DNA of 29,242 bases from an uncultured Roseburia sp. (GCA_900539115.1 UQAQ01000038.1:1-29242); one strand, 5' to 3'. Positions 8,654-17,435 are shown, counted from the stretch's first letter. Notes: a model not told the origin generated them from the sequence alone. Translations and numbers: made by a program.

Positions 8654-8685
8654 TTGACGTTCTATTCAACTTTTTAAGATATGAT
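8654..8685 (+). promoter_or_regulatory. possible relQ promoter region
   Basis: The 75-nt gap between the RNase H and RelQ genes contains TTGACG (8654-8659) and TATGAT (8680-8685), but the spacing is 20 nt, longer than ideal. AGATAT at 8677 would give 17 nt but is a weak -10. A promoter here is likely, but the exact boxes are uncertain. Confidence 0.35.
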
Positions 8686-8710
8686 AGAAAATAGATAGGA
8701 AGTGATAGTT

Positions 8711-9436
8711 TTGAAAAATGTATTGAGTCGTTTAACAACGAAAAAAGAAGGGGACATCGAAGTGGTCAATGTCATTCCGGAGGATGGAAATGAAATTTAT
8801 CTGCCACAGACCGGTGACCTTTTAGATATGGAAAAGCAGTACCGTCAGATCATGTTTTTTTATGAGGCGGGCATACAGCAGGTAACCGCAAAACTGGAAA
8901 TATTGAATAAAGAATTTCAGTATTGCAATGACCGGAATCCAATCGAAAATATTAAAAGCCGTGTAAAATCGGCGGATAGTATTATCGAGAAAATGAAGAA
9001 AAAGGGACTGCCCCTTACGATCAGCTGTATGATGGGAAATATTCACGATATCGCCGGAGTGCGCGTAATCTGCCCATTTATAACAGATGTATACCATGTA
9101 GCGGCGATGCTGATGAATCAGACGGATGTCGAAGTTATCCGCGTGAAAGATTACATAGAACATCCAAAAGACAATGGATATCGAAGTCTGCATGTGATCG
9201 TTATGGTGGACGTTTTCTTCTCGGATGAAAAGAAAAAAGTGCCGATTGAGATTCAATTTCGAACGATCGCGATGAATTTTTGGGCAAGTACGGAGCATCA
9301 GCTTCGTTATAAGAAAGAAGAAAAATTTACGCCGGAGATGCATAAGCAGTTAAAGCGGTGTGCCGATCTGATGGCACGTGCGGACCGTAAGATGCAGCGG
9401 CTGGCAGAACAATGTCAAACAGAGGAAGGCCGGTAA
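8711..9436 (+). CDS. relQ: small alarmone synthetase, RelQ type ((p)ppGpp synthetase)
   Basis: A 241-aa single-domain GTP pyrophosphokinase that transfers pyrophosphate from ATP to GDP or GTP to make stringent-response alarmones. It has the RelA/SpoT synthetase fold only, with no HD hydrolase, TGS or ACT domain, which marks it as a small alarmone synthetase. Visible motifs are IENIKSRVKSADSI (substrate-binding basic residues), IHDIAGVRVICPF, KDNGYRSLHVIV and IEIQFRTIAMNFWASTEHQLRYK, the last with the conserved Glu for metal binding. The TTG at 8711 was chosen because AGGAAGTG (8697-8704) precedes it; the in-frame GTG at 8702 lies within that site. RelQ is preferred to RelP on the motif pattern, with moderate certainty. 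The gene converges on ppk, linking two starvation-response systems. Confidence 0.88.
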   Translation: MKNVLSRLTTKKEGDIEVVNVIPEDGNEIYLPQTGDLLDMEKQYRQIMFFYEAGIQQVTAKLEILNKEFQYCNDRNPIENIKSRVKSADSIIEKMKKKGLPLTISCMMGNIHDIAGVRVICPFITDVYHVAAMLMNQTDVEVIRVKDYIEHPKDNGYRSLHVIVMVDVFFSDEKKKVPIEIQFRTIAMNFWASTEHQLRYKKEEKFTPEMHKQLKRCADLMARADRKMQRLAEQCQTEEGR

Positions 9437-9453
9437 TAGTCTTCCTCTGTTTT
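9417..9453 (+). terminator. intrinsic terminator overlapping the relQ 3' end
   Basis: ACAGAGGAAG (9419-9428) pairs perfectly with CTTCCTCTGT (9441-9450) and is followed by a short T run. The relQ stop codon (9434-9436) lies in the loop, so coding sequence forms half of the terminator. With only 15 nt before the ppk stop it may also limit convergent transcription. Confidence 0.75.
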
Positions 9454-9468
9454 GCATTATATATTCTA

Positions 9469-11562
9469 TTATTTTGCATTCTTTTTTGCTTCTTTACAAA
9501 ACTGCATTTGTGAGCAGATGGCTGCATGACCGCGGCGGTCTGCTTTTTTATAGCATCCTCCATATACTTTGACAAGACCGTCCTTTTCGGGATCAATAAG
9601 ACCATCCGGCTGCAGAAGATGTGCTTTTGTATTGTCGGCAAGCTGGGTGTGCAGGATGTGAACGATTTCCTTTTTCAGATCCGGATCTTCGACAGGGAAG
9701 AGGATCTCGACACGTTTATCTAAGTTTCGTGGCATCCAGTCAGCACTTCCCATGTAAATCTCCGGACTGCCGTCATTTTCAAAATAGAAAATACGAGAAT
9801 GTTCCAAAAACGTACCGACGATGGAACGCACCTGAATGGTTTCGCTCATGCCGGGAACCCCCTGTTTCAGGCAGCAGATACCACGGATGATCAATTCGAT
9901 CTGAACCCCGGCAGCAGAGGCCTCATAAAGGGCATTGATGATGCCGGCATCACACAGAGAGTTCATCTTTGCGACGATACGAGCCGGTTTCCCCATCGCT
10001 GCGTAGTCGCGTTCACGGTTGATCAGTTCGACAAAGCGTGTGCGGAGCCAGGTCGGAGCCAATGCCAGTTTATTCCAGGAGAGAGGCTCGGAATAACCGG
10101 AGAGCATGTTAAATACGGCGGTTGCATCTTCGCCATAGGCACGTTTACACGTAAACATACCCATATCGGTATAAAGTTTTGCGGTAGAATCGTTATAGTT
10201 ACCGGTTCCGAGGTGGACATACCGGCGGATTCCTTCTTCTTCGCGGCGTACGACAAGTGTGATCTTGCTGTGTGTCTTTAATCCGACGAGACCATAAATA
10301 ACATGGCAGCCGGCCTTTTCCAGTTTTCTCGCCCAGACGATATTGTTTTCCTCATCAAACCGAGCTTTCAATTCGACCAGAACCGTAACCTGCTTTCCGT
10401 TTTCTGCCGCCTGCGCCAACGAGGCAATAATCGGCGAATTGCTGCTGACACGGTACAATGTCTGCTTGATCGCAAGAACATCCGGGTCTTTGGCGGCAAA
10501 CCGTACAAAATTAACGACCGGATCAAAGGTCTCGTAAGGATGGTGGAGCAGGATATCTTTCTGGCGGATCTGCTCAAAGAGATCGCCATCCATATCAAGC
10601 CCCTTCGGCGGCTGTGGGATGTAAGGTTCTTCTTTCAGGTGATCAAAGCCGTCCATACCATACACTTTCATTAAAAAGGTAAGATCGAGCGGACCGCGGA
10701 TGGTAAAAATATCCTCCTGTTGGATCTGCAGTTCTTTTTTTAATATTTTTAACAAGCGTTTATCAATTCCCTGTTCGACTTCCAGACGAATTGCCTCGCC
10801 CCATTGGCGTTTCTTTAACTGGCGTTCGATTTCGATCAAAAGGTCGGCAGCTTCGTCCTCGTCAATCGTAAGATCGGCATTTCGCATGACACGGTATGGG
10901 GTTGCATCCAATACTTTATAATTTAAAAACAGTTTCTGTATATTTTTTTCAATGATCTGTTCCAGCAGAATAATGCAGGTCTCGCCCTCTTTTTCAGAAG
11001 GAATAGTTACAATTCTTGGAAGAACGGAAGGCACCTGAACCGTGGCAAAATCAATGGTGTCTTTCCTCTTTTTGTCCATTAAAAGTGCCGCGATATTGAG
11101 TGACTTATTGCGGATCAATGGGAATGGACGGGAAGAGTCTACGGCCATCGGTGTCAATACCGGATACACCTCGCGCATAAAATAGCGGTCTACATATTCT
11201 GCCTGCTCAGCATTCAATGCCTCATACTGCGTTACGATCGTCAGTCCGTTGTGTTTTAGAGCCGGCAGAAAAGAACGGTTGTAGGTATTGTATTGTTTTT
11301 CTACCAATTCATGTGTACCCGTGGAAATGATCGCGAGCTGTTCTTTGGGAGTCAGTCCTGCGATATCTTTTTTGGTGTATTTTGCATGCACCATATCTTT
11401 CAGAGAAGCCACGCGGATCATGAAAAATTCATCCAGGTTGGATGCGGTAATACTTAAAAATTTCAAGCGTTCCATAAGCGGAATATTTTTATCACGTGCT
11501 TCCGAAAGAACTCGGTAATTAAAACCGAGCCAGCTTAATTCTCGATTGTAAAATTGTGTCAT
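9469..11562 (-). CDS. ppk: polyphosphate kinase
   Basis: A 697-aa PPK1 that makes inorganic polyphosphate from ATP. The N-terminal domain begins with the classic FYNRELSWLGFNYRVL and ASNLDEFFMIRVASL. The head region and two phospholipase D-like C-terminal domains follow. The autophosphorylated histidine region is present (GLKTHSKITLV about residue 431, YVHLGTGNYN about 450), as is the later conserved His in FLEHSRIFYFEN. Length matches the family. The start ATG overlaps the stop of the upstream ppx-like gene as ATGA (11559-11562), so the two are translationally coupled on the minus strand. Having kinase and phosphatase in one operon is common for polyphosphate turnover. Confidence 0.96.
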   Translation of the reverse strand: MTQFYNRELSWLGFNYRVLSEARDKNIPLMERLKFLSITASNLDEFFMIRVASLKDMVHAKYTKKDIAGLTPKEQLAIISTGTHELVEKQYNTYNRSFLPALKHNGLTIVTQYEALNAEQAEYVDRYFMREVYPVLTPMAVDSSRPFPLIRNKSLNIAALLMDKKRKDTIDFATVQVPSVLPRIVTIPSEKEGETCIILLEQIIEKNIQKLFLNYKVLDATPYRVMRNADLTIDEDEAADLLIEIERQLKKRQWGEAIRLEVEQGIDKRLLKILKKELQIQQEDIFTIRGPLDLTFLMKVYGMDGFDHLKEEPYIPQPPKGLDMDGDLFEQIRQKDILLHHPYETFDPVVNFVRFAAKDPDVLAIKQTLYRVSSNSPIIASLAQAAENGKQVTVLVELKARFDEENNIVWARKLEKAGCHVIYGLVGLKTHSKITLVVRREEEGIRRYVHLGTGNYNDSTAKLYTDMGMFTCKRAYGEDATAVFNMLSGYSEPLSWNKLALAPTWLRTRFVELINRERDYAAMGKPARIVAKMNSLCDAGIINALYEASAAGVQIELIIRGICCLKQGVPGMSETIQVRSIVGTFLEHSRIFYFENDGSPEIYMGSADWMPRNLDKRVEILFPVEDPDLKKEIVHILHTQLADNTKAHLLQPDGLIDPEKDGLVKVYGGCYKKADRRGHAAICSQMQFCKEAKKNAK

Positions 11563-13073
11563 TTCAGCGTCCCCTCTTTCTTTTTTAATACCGGACGGAT
11601 GCCGAATACTTCTTCAAATACATCCGCTTTGCGGTGAAATAGCCCTTTTTCCAATGTGATATCCTGCAATGTGTAAGCCGTGATCTGCAGGGAATTTTCT
11701 TTGAGACTCATACGTACTTTCTGAATCCTCTGATGATTACTCTTGTCAAGAACATTCGCCAGTTTCAGGATCGCGCACAGTTTGACGATGGTGATATATT
11801 GGTCTTTGGTGATCTCTTCCTCGTCAATGTCCTGATAATCCGGGAAATATTCATTATTGTACCGTACGATATTTGCTGCCATAACGCGTTCAATGTGCGA
11901 AATTCCGATGATTTCCGTACTCATAATGATCTTATAGGAATTTTCGCGTGCCTGCGCCATATTGACAAAAGAGCCGCAGCTGTGTAAGATTACGGCAATC
12001 TGCAGAAGCAGACGTTCACGTTTGCCAAGTCCGTGAAGTTTTCGGATATTGTCAAATATTTCGGTGGCAAGATAGACGACATTTTCAATATGTGCCATGT
12101 CGCATTGATAACGAATGGCGATATTTTTTGCTGATTCGATAATATCTTTTGAAAAATCGTGCGCCGGCCGTATTTTTTCCCGTCGTTCCGCGTAATCTGC
12201 CACCATGCTGTCACACAGATCGATCGCGGAGAGATACAGGTCATTGCATTTGGTAAGAGCACCGATCTTGCGGAATAAAAGCAGTGTCGGCAGGATCTGA
12301 TCCATATGTGCGAGGCCGAGATGGCTCGCACTTTTGATCTTTTCAAAATCTTTTCGCGAGATCAATCCCTGAAATTCCGGATCTTTCTCAGACAGCCGTG
12401 CTTTGATCTCCGGCAGATTACTTCCGACAGCGATAATATGACGAACTTTTTTCTGACTAAGATATAAATTGTAAAAAGTTGTTAAATCCTTATCGAGATA
12501 ATCCAAGATCAGTTCATTATAATGAAATACTTCGGATTCCATCGTGTGAAGCAGTTCATTGATCCTGGTCGAACCGAGTTTCAGATTCTGTGTAAATTCC
12601 AATACGCCATGGCGGAAAAACGAAAACTGTACGCTTCCGGCACTCATATCTACGATCAGGGCACCTTCGTCAATCAGATCGTCAAAATAGGATTCCTTCA
12701 TGGAAATGGCTTTATAATATAAAAAGCGCTGTTCGCTGTTACTCAGAATTTTTACTTTGATGTCCGTCTGCAATTTGATCTGATCCAGTACGATCAGGCG
12801 GTTGGAAGCCTCACGGAGCGCATCCCCGCTATATGCCTGATAGGAAGTTACTTTGTATTCTTCCATAATTTTTTTGAAATCTTTTAATACCCGGCAGATT
12901 TCGGACAATGTCTTATAGGTAATCTGGTGTTTGGCAAATATTTCCGATCCGATCGACAATTTGTGGCGGATATGGGTAAGCTCAATGATACCCTTTCCTT
13001 TTGATACCTCATATATTTTCATGGAAAGACCATCGGAACCTACATCAATTGCCGCATATGTAGTTATTACCAT
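11559..13073 (-). CDS. ppx: Ppx/GppA-family exopolyphosphatase
   Basis: A 504-aa protein of the actin-like ASKHA fold that removes phosphate from polyphosphate or pppGpp. Residues 1-310 form the Ppx/GppA core: AAIDVGSDGLSMKIYEV replaces the usual DIGSNS, and VDMSAGSVQFSFF is the second phosphate-binding motif. The C-terminal part (about 320-490) is HD-like, with LLLQIAVILHSCGSFVN where many Ppx proteins have an HD pair; here the pair reads HS, so its metal site is doubtful. The ATG at 13073 was preferred over 13091 because GGGAGG (complement of 13081-13086) lies 7 nt before it. It is coupled to ppk by the ATGA overlap. Polyphosphate rather than pppGpp is favoured by that pairing, which is inference. 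Confidence 0.85.
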   Translation of the reverse strand: MVITTYAAIDVGSDGLSMKIYEVSKGKGIIELTHIRHKLSIGSEIFAKHQITYKTLSEICRVLKDFKKIMEEYKVTSYQAYSGDALREASNRLIVLDQIKLQTDIKVKILSNSEQRFLYYKAISMKESYFDDLIDEGALIVDMSAGSVQFSFFRHGVLEFTQNLKLGSTRINELLHTMESEVFHYNELILDYLDKDLTTFYNLYLSQKKVRHIIAVGSNLPEIKARLSEKDPEFQGLISRKDFEKIKSASHLGLAHMDQILPTLLLFRKIGALTKCNDLYLSAIDLCDSMVADYAERREKIRPAHDFSKDIIESAKNIAIRYQCDMAHIENVVYLATEIFDNIRKLHGLGKRERLLLQIAVILHSCGSFVNMAQARENSYKIIMSTEIIGISHIERVMAANIVRYNNEYFPDYQDIDEEEITKDQYITIVKLCAILKLANVLDKSNHQRIQKVRMSLKENSLQITAYTLQDITLEKGLFHRKADVFEEVFGIRPVLKKKEGTLK

Positions 13074-13091
13074 GGAAGTGCCTCCCTTCAT

Positions 13092-13228
13092 TATGTTTAC
13101 AAGTAGTTACTTTTATTATAATAGTTTTTTGTAAAAATGACTAGTATTTTATGTAAAAATCAGCTAAAATATATGTGTAATTTACGACAAATTTTGAAGA
13201 CGTGATATTTGGAAAGAGAGGAATAAAA
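13092..13228. promoter_or_regulatory. divergent promoter region between ppx and queA
   Basis: This AT-rich intergenic stretch serves two divergent genes. For ppx, a perfect TATAAT lies on the minus strand (13115-13120) with a weak -35 TAGTCA (13138-13143) 17 nt upstream. For queA, no good -35/-10 pair stands out, although AT-rich -10-like words occur near 13165-13175. No palindromic operator was seen. Confidence 0.4.
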
Positions 13229-14257
13229 ATGAAGACGAGTGATTTTTTCTTTGATCTGCCAAAAGAACTGATCGCACAGGACCCTTTGGAGGACCGGAGT
13301 GCGTCACGGCTGATGGTGCTTCATCGAAAAACAGGGACGATTGAACATAAACATTTTACGGATATTGTAGATTATCTGAACCCGGGAGACTGTCTGGTGC
13401 GCAATAATACAAAGGTAATTCCGGCGAGACTGTATGGGACGCGGGAAGATACCGGAGCGGTGATCGAGCTGCTCTTATTAAAAAGAAGAAAAGATGACAT
13501 CTGGGAGACGTTGGTAAAACCCGGAAAGAAAGCGCGTACCGGTGCGCATATCTCATTTGGAGAAGGGCTTCTTAAAGGAGAGATTATCGATGTGCTGGAG
13601 GACGGCAACCGCCTGATTCAATTTTCCTACGAGGGAATTTTTGAAGAGATTTTAGACCAGCTTGGTCAGATGCCGCTTCCCCCATATATTACCCATAAAT
13701 TGCAGGATAAAAACCGCTATCAGACAGTGTATGCCAAATACGACGGATCCGCGGCAGCTCCGACAGCCGGCCTTCATTTTACCAATGAATTGTTTGAAAA
13801 ATTGGAGAAAAAAGGGGTGATCGTCGCCAATGTTACGCTTCATGTGGGTCTTGGCACATTCCGGCCGGTAAAAGTGGACGATGTGACACAGCATCACATG
13901 CATTCGGAGCATTATTTTATCGAACCGGAAGAGGCTGAGAAGATACGAAAAGCCAAAGAAAATGGCGGCCGTATTATCTGTGTTGGGACGACAAGCTGCC
14001 GTACACTGGAATCGGCGGCCGATGAAAATGGAAATATCAAAGCCTGTGAAGGGGATACGGAGATTTTTATTTATCCGGGATATTCCTTTAAAATTATGGA
14101 TGAGTTGATCACGAATTTCCATCTGCCGGAGTCTACCCTTTTGATGCTGGTTTCTGCACTTGCCGGAAAAGATTTTATTATGAAGGCGTATGAAGAGGCG
14201 GTAAAGGAAAGGTATCGATTCTTTTCGTTTGGAGATGCTATGTTTATCACAGATTAA
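13229..14257 (+). CDS. queA: S-adenosylmethionine:tRNA ribosyltransferase-isomerase
   Basis: A 342-aa cytosolic enzyme that transfers and isomerises the ribosyl group of SAM onto preQ1 in tRNA, giving epoxyqueuosine at position 34. Family signatures are clear: the N-terminal FFFDLPKELIAQDPLEDRS, YDGSAAAPTAGLHFT, HVGLGTFRPVKVDDV and the C-terminal NFHLPESTLLMLVSALAG. Length matches QueA. An in-frame ATA/ATG-type upstream extension to 13202 was discarded because AGAGAGGA (13214-13221) precedes the ATG at 13229. In many Firmicutes it neighbours tgt and ruvB; here it is followed by a diacylglycerol kinase-like gene and preceded by divergent ppx. Confidence 0.97.
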   Translation: MKTSDFFFDLPKELIAQDPLEDRSASRLMVLHRKTGTIEHKHFTDIVDYLNPGDCLVRNNTKVIPARLYGTREDTGAVIELLLLKRRKDDIWETLVKPGKKARTGAHISFGEGLLKGEIIDVLEDGNRLIQFSYEGIFEEILDQLGQMPLPPYITHKLQDKNRYQTVYAKYDGSAAAPTAGLHFTNELFEKLEKKGVIVANVTLHVGLGTFRPVKVDDVTQHHMHSEHYFIEPEEAEKIRKAKENGGRIICVGTTSCRTLESAADENGNIKACEGDTEIFIYPGYSFKIMDELITNFHLPESTLLMLVSALAGKDFIMKAYEEAVKERYRFFSFGDAMFITD

Positions 14258-14340
14258 TAATCCGGGAATTCATGTGCTGCTACGGAACCGTTTGGTGTCT
14301 GCATGCAGGGAATTTTAAATTTGAAACAAGGAGGGACTTT

Positions 14341-15234
14341 ATGAGAAAAAAGAAAATGTTGTTCATATATAATCCGTGTGCCGGAAAAGGGGCGATGAAA
14401 TCAAAACTCTCCGATGTGATGGAGACGTTTATGCGAGCCGATTACGAGGTAACTGTGTATGCGACCCAGCGGGAGCGCGAGGCGACGGAACTGGTCATGG
14501 AGTTGGGCGAAAAATATGACCGTATTGTCTGTTCCGGGGGAGACGGCACTCTTCACGAGGTGACGCAGGGATTGATGAATATGCCGGCTGAGAGCCGTCC
14601 GGTGTGTGGTTATATTCCAACCGGAACTGTCAATGATTTTGCCCGGGGACTGAAACTTCCGACACGTGTGCGAAATGCTGCAAAAACAGCGGTTGCCGAC
14701 AAAATCAAACCGATGGATATCGGTCTGATGAATGGCGAAGTATTTACGTATGTAGCGGCTTTTGGTGCATTTACATCCGTTTCGTATGAGACCCCACAGG
14801 CATTTAAAAATCTGCTCGGACGTGCTGCCTACATCGTGGAAGGTATGGGTCAGGTGGGAAATATCAAAGCTTATCCGATGACAATCGAAACAAAAAATGA
14901 GAAAATCACGGACGAGTTTTTGTTTGGAATGGTCAGCAATGCGAAAAGTGTCGGAGGCTTTACTTTTTTTAAAAAAGGACAGGTTTCGCTTAATGACGGT
15001 GAATTTGAAGGAATCTTTATCCGCAAGCCAAAGAATCCGCAGGAATTGCAAGCTGTGATCAATTCGTTTGTGACTTTGAAACCAAATGACCAGATCATCG
15101 GCGTACACAGCGATTATTTTCGTATCACTTCCGATCAGGAGGTCGCTTATACCTTAGACGGCGAAAATGGCGGAAGCCACAAAAAGGTGGAGATTGAGTG
15201 CTGTTACCGCCCGATCGAGTATGTATGTGGATAG
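14341..15234 (+). CDS. YegS/DgkB-type diacylglycerol (lipid) kinase
   Basis: A 297-aa ATP-dependent lipid kinase that probably phosphorylates diacylglycerol to phosphatidate at the inner face of the membrane. The nucleotide-binding core is visible: FIYNPCAGKG near residue 10, then the DAGK signature CSGGDGTLHEV near 65 and GYIPTGTVNDFARGL near 95. Length and motif order match the YegS/BmrU/DgkB family. AAGGAGGG (14329-14336) supports the ATG at 14341; an upstream in-frame extension to 14272 lacks a binding site. The 83-nt gap after queA has a small CTGCATGCAG palindrome but no strong terminator. Exact lipid specificity is not readable from sequence. Confidence 0.92.
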   Translation: MRKKKMLFIYNPCAGKGAMKSKLSDVMETFMRADYEVTVYATQREREATELVMELGEKYDRIVCSGGDGTLHEVTQGLMNMPAESRPVCGYIPTGTVNDFARGLKLPTRVRNAAKTAVADKIKPMDIGLMNGEVFTYVAAFGAFTSVSYETPQAFKNLLGRAAYIVEGMGQVGNIKAYPMTIETKNEKITDEFLFGMVSNAKSVGGFTFFKKGQVSLNDGEFEGIFIRKPKNPQELQAVINSFVTLKPNDQIIGVHSDYFRITSDQEVAYTLDGENGGSHKKVEIECCYRPIEYVCG

Positions 15235-15260
15235 AAAACATGACTTTATTTTGCCAAACT

Positions 15261-15295
15261 TTGGACAAAAAACTGTCAAAGTGATCTATTATACT
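15261..15295 (+). promoter_or_regulatory. promoter of the LRR-FN3 gene with inverted GGACA/TGTCA box
   Basis: TTGGACA (15261-15267) and TGTCAAA (15274-15280) form an imperfect inverted repeat, matching at 6 of 7 positions, with a 6-nt spacer. TATACT (15290-15295) follows TGTCA after 11 nt. The same arrangement recurs before the genes at 17436 and 22784. No good -35 hexamer is present at the normal distance, suggesting an activator-dependent or alternative-sigma promoter. Confidence 0.5.
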
Positions 15296-15361
15296 TGGCA
15301 TTGTAAATAAAAAAGTAACCGAAATAGTTACACTAAAAAATAGACAGGGGGAACCTTAATT

Positions 15362-17011
15362 ATGAGAAAGATGTTTAAGAAAATGTGCATAGGCGCATGT
15401 GGGCTTATGTTTGTACCGATTTTAGCAATGGTACCGGTAAATGCTGAAAATGCATCATCCACTCAGGTGCCAATGGCAGCGACCGGAAGTATCGAAGGAA
15501 CACCGGTGCCATCTGTTTCACCGTCTGCCAGTCCGGCAGCGACAGCATCGGCCAGTCCGGCAGCTTCTGCGACACCAACTGCGACACCGGTAGTTGGCGC
15601 GTTTAAGACGTTGATTCCGGATGCGAATTTCCGAAAAGTTGTAAATGATCTGATTTTTGGCGGTGCAGTAAAAGACGATGAAAAACTGACGATAGTAATG
15701 CAGGAAAAGATCGGTGAATATACCGGTAAACTTAACATCAGCGGAAAAGAAATCAGTAATCTTCTGGGAATCCAGTATTTTACGGGAATTACCGAACTAG
15801 ACTGTTCCTATAATAATATTGCATTGCTGGATCTTTCCAAACTGCCGAATATCACAAATGTAAAAGCAGATTACAATGATCTTGCAGATATAACATTGGC
15901 AAAAGATGGAAAACCTGAAATCTTAAATCTGGCAAATAATAATTTGGTAACTTTGAATCTTGCCGGTTATACAACAGTAAAATCACTTGATGTAAGCAGT
16001 AATAAATTGACGACATTGAACCTTGCAGGTTTGTATCAGTTGACAACACTTGACTGCAGCGACAATGCTCTTTCCAGCTTTGGTGTAGAAGGTCTTGTCG
16101 GACTGGAAACATTGATCTCCGATGGAAATGCCGTAGTAGCGATGAATGTTTCTTCTTTAAAAAACCTGAAAGTTTTGGAAAACCGTAAGAGCGAGGTTAC
16201 TTTGAAACTTCAGAAAGTTTCCACCAGTGATGCCGGCGTTGTTCTTCCTACAGGCGCTGCAAAACCAGTGACAATTTCCGATAAAGGAACTTACAAAGAA
16301 GCAGAACACGCAATCATCTGGGATAAAGCAACGGATGTACCGGCTTCCTTTACGTATACATATCAGATTACAGGAAGTAAACAGATGGTAACGGTAACGG
16401 TAAATGTTGATAAAACAGAGATGGTAAGCAATGTTCTTTCTTTGGATAAAGTAGCAACCTTGACGACAAAGAGTAAAGCTTATAATAAAGTAACATTGAC
16501 ATGGAGCGGCGTGGATGGAGCTACCGGTTACCGTGTATATCGTTCCACATCCAAGACAAGAGGATTTAAGAAGATCAAATCCATTACATCCAGTTCTAAA
16601 GTAACCTATACAAATTCCAATATCGCCTGTGGTACAACTTACTACTATAAAGTACGTGCTTACCGCCTCGTAGATGGAAATTACTACTTTGGTGCTTATT
16701 CACCGGTTGTCAGTGCAAAAGCAAAACCGGCAGCACCGGCTTCTTTCAAAGTTAAAAAATCGACAAGAACAAAAGTGAACATTTCCTGGAAAGCGGTAAC
16801 AGGTGCCAGTGGATACCGTATTTATCGTTCCACATCGAAGACAAGCGGATTCAGTAGGATTAAGACGGTAAAATCCGGAGCAAGTACATCTTATGTTAAG
16901 AAGACAACACGCAAAAAAACGTATTATTATAAGATGAGAGCTTATACCACCGTAAATGGCAAGAGAGTTTGGGGCGCATATACTACGGTGAAGTCGTATA
17001 AGTTGAAGTAA
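15362..17011 (+). CDS. secreted leucine-rich repeat protein with two FN3 domains
   Basis: A 549-aa cell-surface or secreted protein of unknown target. A signal peptide (CIGACGLMFVPILAMVPVNA, residues about 9-28) is followed by a Ser/Ala/Pro-rich linker (about 32-76). Residues about 110-275 form an internalin-like LRR array with xLDCSxNxI, LNLANNNL, LDVSSNKLTTL and LDCSDNAL repeats. The C-terminus holds two FN3 domains that are near-copies of each other (YRVYRSTSKTRGFKKI against YRIYRSTSKTSGFSRI), ending in VWGAYTTVKSYKLK. No LPxTG motif or membrane anchor is visible, so retention may rely on the basic C-terminal region. GGGGGA (15347-15352) precedes the ATG. It is probably monocistronic, closed by the large hairpin at 17018-17150. 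Likely adhesion or matrix binding, by analogy only. Confidence 0.85.
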   Translation: MRKMFKKMCIGACGLMFVPILAMVPVNAENASSTQVPMAATGSIEGTPVPSVSPSASPAATASASPAASATPTATPVVGAFKTLIPDANFRKVVNDLIFGGAVKDDEKLTIVMQEKIGEYTGKLNISGKEISNLLGIQYFTGITELDCSYNNIALLDLSKLPNITNVKADYNDLADITLAKDGKPEILNLANNNLVTLNLAGYTTVKSLDVSSNKLTTLNLAGLYQLTTLDCSDNALSSFGVEGLVGLETLISDGNAVVAMNVSSLKNLKVLENRKSEVTLKLQKVSTSDAGVVLPTGAAKPVTISDKGTYKEAEHAIIWDKATDVPASFTYTYQITGSKQMVTVTVNVDKTEMVSNVLSLDKVATLTTKSKAYNKVTLTWSGVDGATGYRVYRSTSKTRGFKKIKSITSSSKVTYTNSNIACGTTYYYKVRAYRLVDGNYYFGAYSPVVSAKAKPAAPASFKVKKSTRTKVNISWKAVTGASGYRIYRSTSKTSGFSRIKTVKSGASTSYVKKTTRKKTYYYKMRAYTTVNGKRVWGAYTTVKSYKLK

Positions 17012-17017
17012 TAGTAT

Positions 17018-17150
17018 AATTCCCAAGTATGTTCTCAGCATGGGCGTTCGCACTAGAATAAGCACGCAGCGGCATGGTATTCCTGATAAATCAGGAACAC
17101 TCATGCCGGCGGCTTATTACCCATGCTTCGAAACATACTTGGGAATTTTT
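17018..17150 (+). terminator. very long nested hairpin with T tail after the LRR-FN3 gene
   Basis: The sequence can fold on itself almost end to end. A perfect 16-bp outer stem (17018-17033 with 17132-17147) is followed by an 8-bp stem (AGCATGGG 17037-17044 / CCCATGCT 17120-17127), a 7-bp stem (AATAAGC 17057-17063 / GCTTATT 17112-17118), a 7-bp stem (CGGCATG 17070-17076 / CATGCCG 17102-17108), and a 7-bp apical hairpin (TTCCTGA 17080-17086 / TCAGGAA 17091-17097). It starts 6 nt after the stop codon and ends in T5, so it can terminate transcription. It is much longer than an ordinary terminator and could also be a stable RNA or an inserted palindromic element. Confidence 0.7.
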
Positions 17151-17377
17151 AGGTTCTAGGGAGGAATGAGGAAAGCGGAAGGGGAATGAGTGCCTGCGGT
17201 TGAAGGCATTTACCGGGGGCAAGAATCGAGCAGGCAGACGCCTGCTCGATTGCGTTTTAGAGGGGAATATTTTGAAGAGGTGTCAAGGGGCAACTTGAAA
17301 AGAGGAAAAATTGAAAATAATTCGACAGGTAAACTGCTAAAATATACGGGAAAAGTTCCTTGTGAATTTCACTGGAG
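17151..17377. other. intergenic stretch with a 12-bp hairpin
   Basis: No convincing gene is present between the long hairpin and the YARHG promoter. The stretch contains a perfect 12-bp stem (AATCGAGCAGGC 17224-17235 / GCCTGCTCGATT 17240-17251) with an AGAC loop, followed by GCGTTTT, which may be a weak terminator or a remnant repeat. A short word, GGAAAAATTGAAAAT (from 17304), also occurs at 22667 upstream of another gene. Confidence 0.5.
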
Positions 17378-17409
17378 TGACAAATGATGTCATTGCGGAA
17401 ATGCATAAT
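17378..17409 (+). promoter_or_regulatory. promoter of the YARHG gene with TGACA-N5-TGTCA box
   Basis: TGACA (17378-17382), 5 nt, and TGTCA (17388-17392) form a perfect 5-bp inverted repeat. CATAAT (17404-17409) follows TGTCA after 11 nt, and the AAAGGAGG binding site is close behind, implying a leader of about 20 nt. It has the same geometry as the promoter at 22723-22754. Confidence 0.5.
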
Positions 17410-17435
17410 GGAAAATAGGAAAGGAGGCGTGTTTT

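Noticed and set aside
9799..10281. 160-codon plus-strand open frame inside ppk
   Set aside because: It is antisense to well-conserved ppk codons, with no ribosome site and no recognisable protein features.
17018..17150. Possible integron attC site or CRISPR-related repeat
   Set aside because: No conserved attC core (GTTRRRY/RYYYAAC pair), no integrase gene and no spaced direct repeats are present.
17190..17387. A 65-codon open frame after the long hairpin
   Set aside because: It runs through a perfect 12-bp hairpin, has no good ribosome binding site, and its end overlaps the TGACA/TGTCA promoter box. Treated as intergenic sequence.
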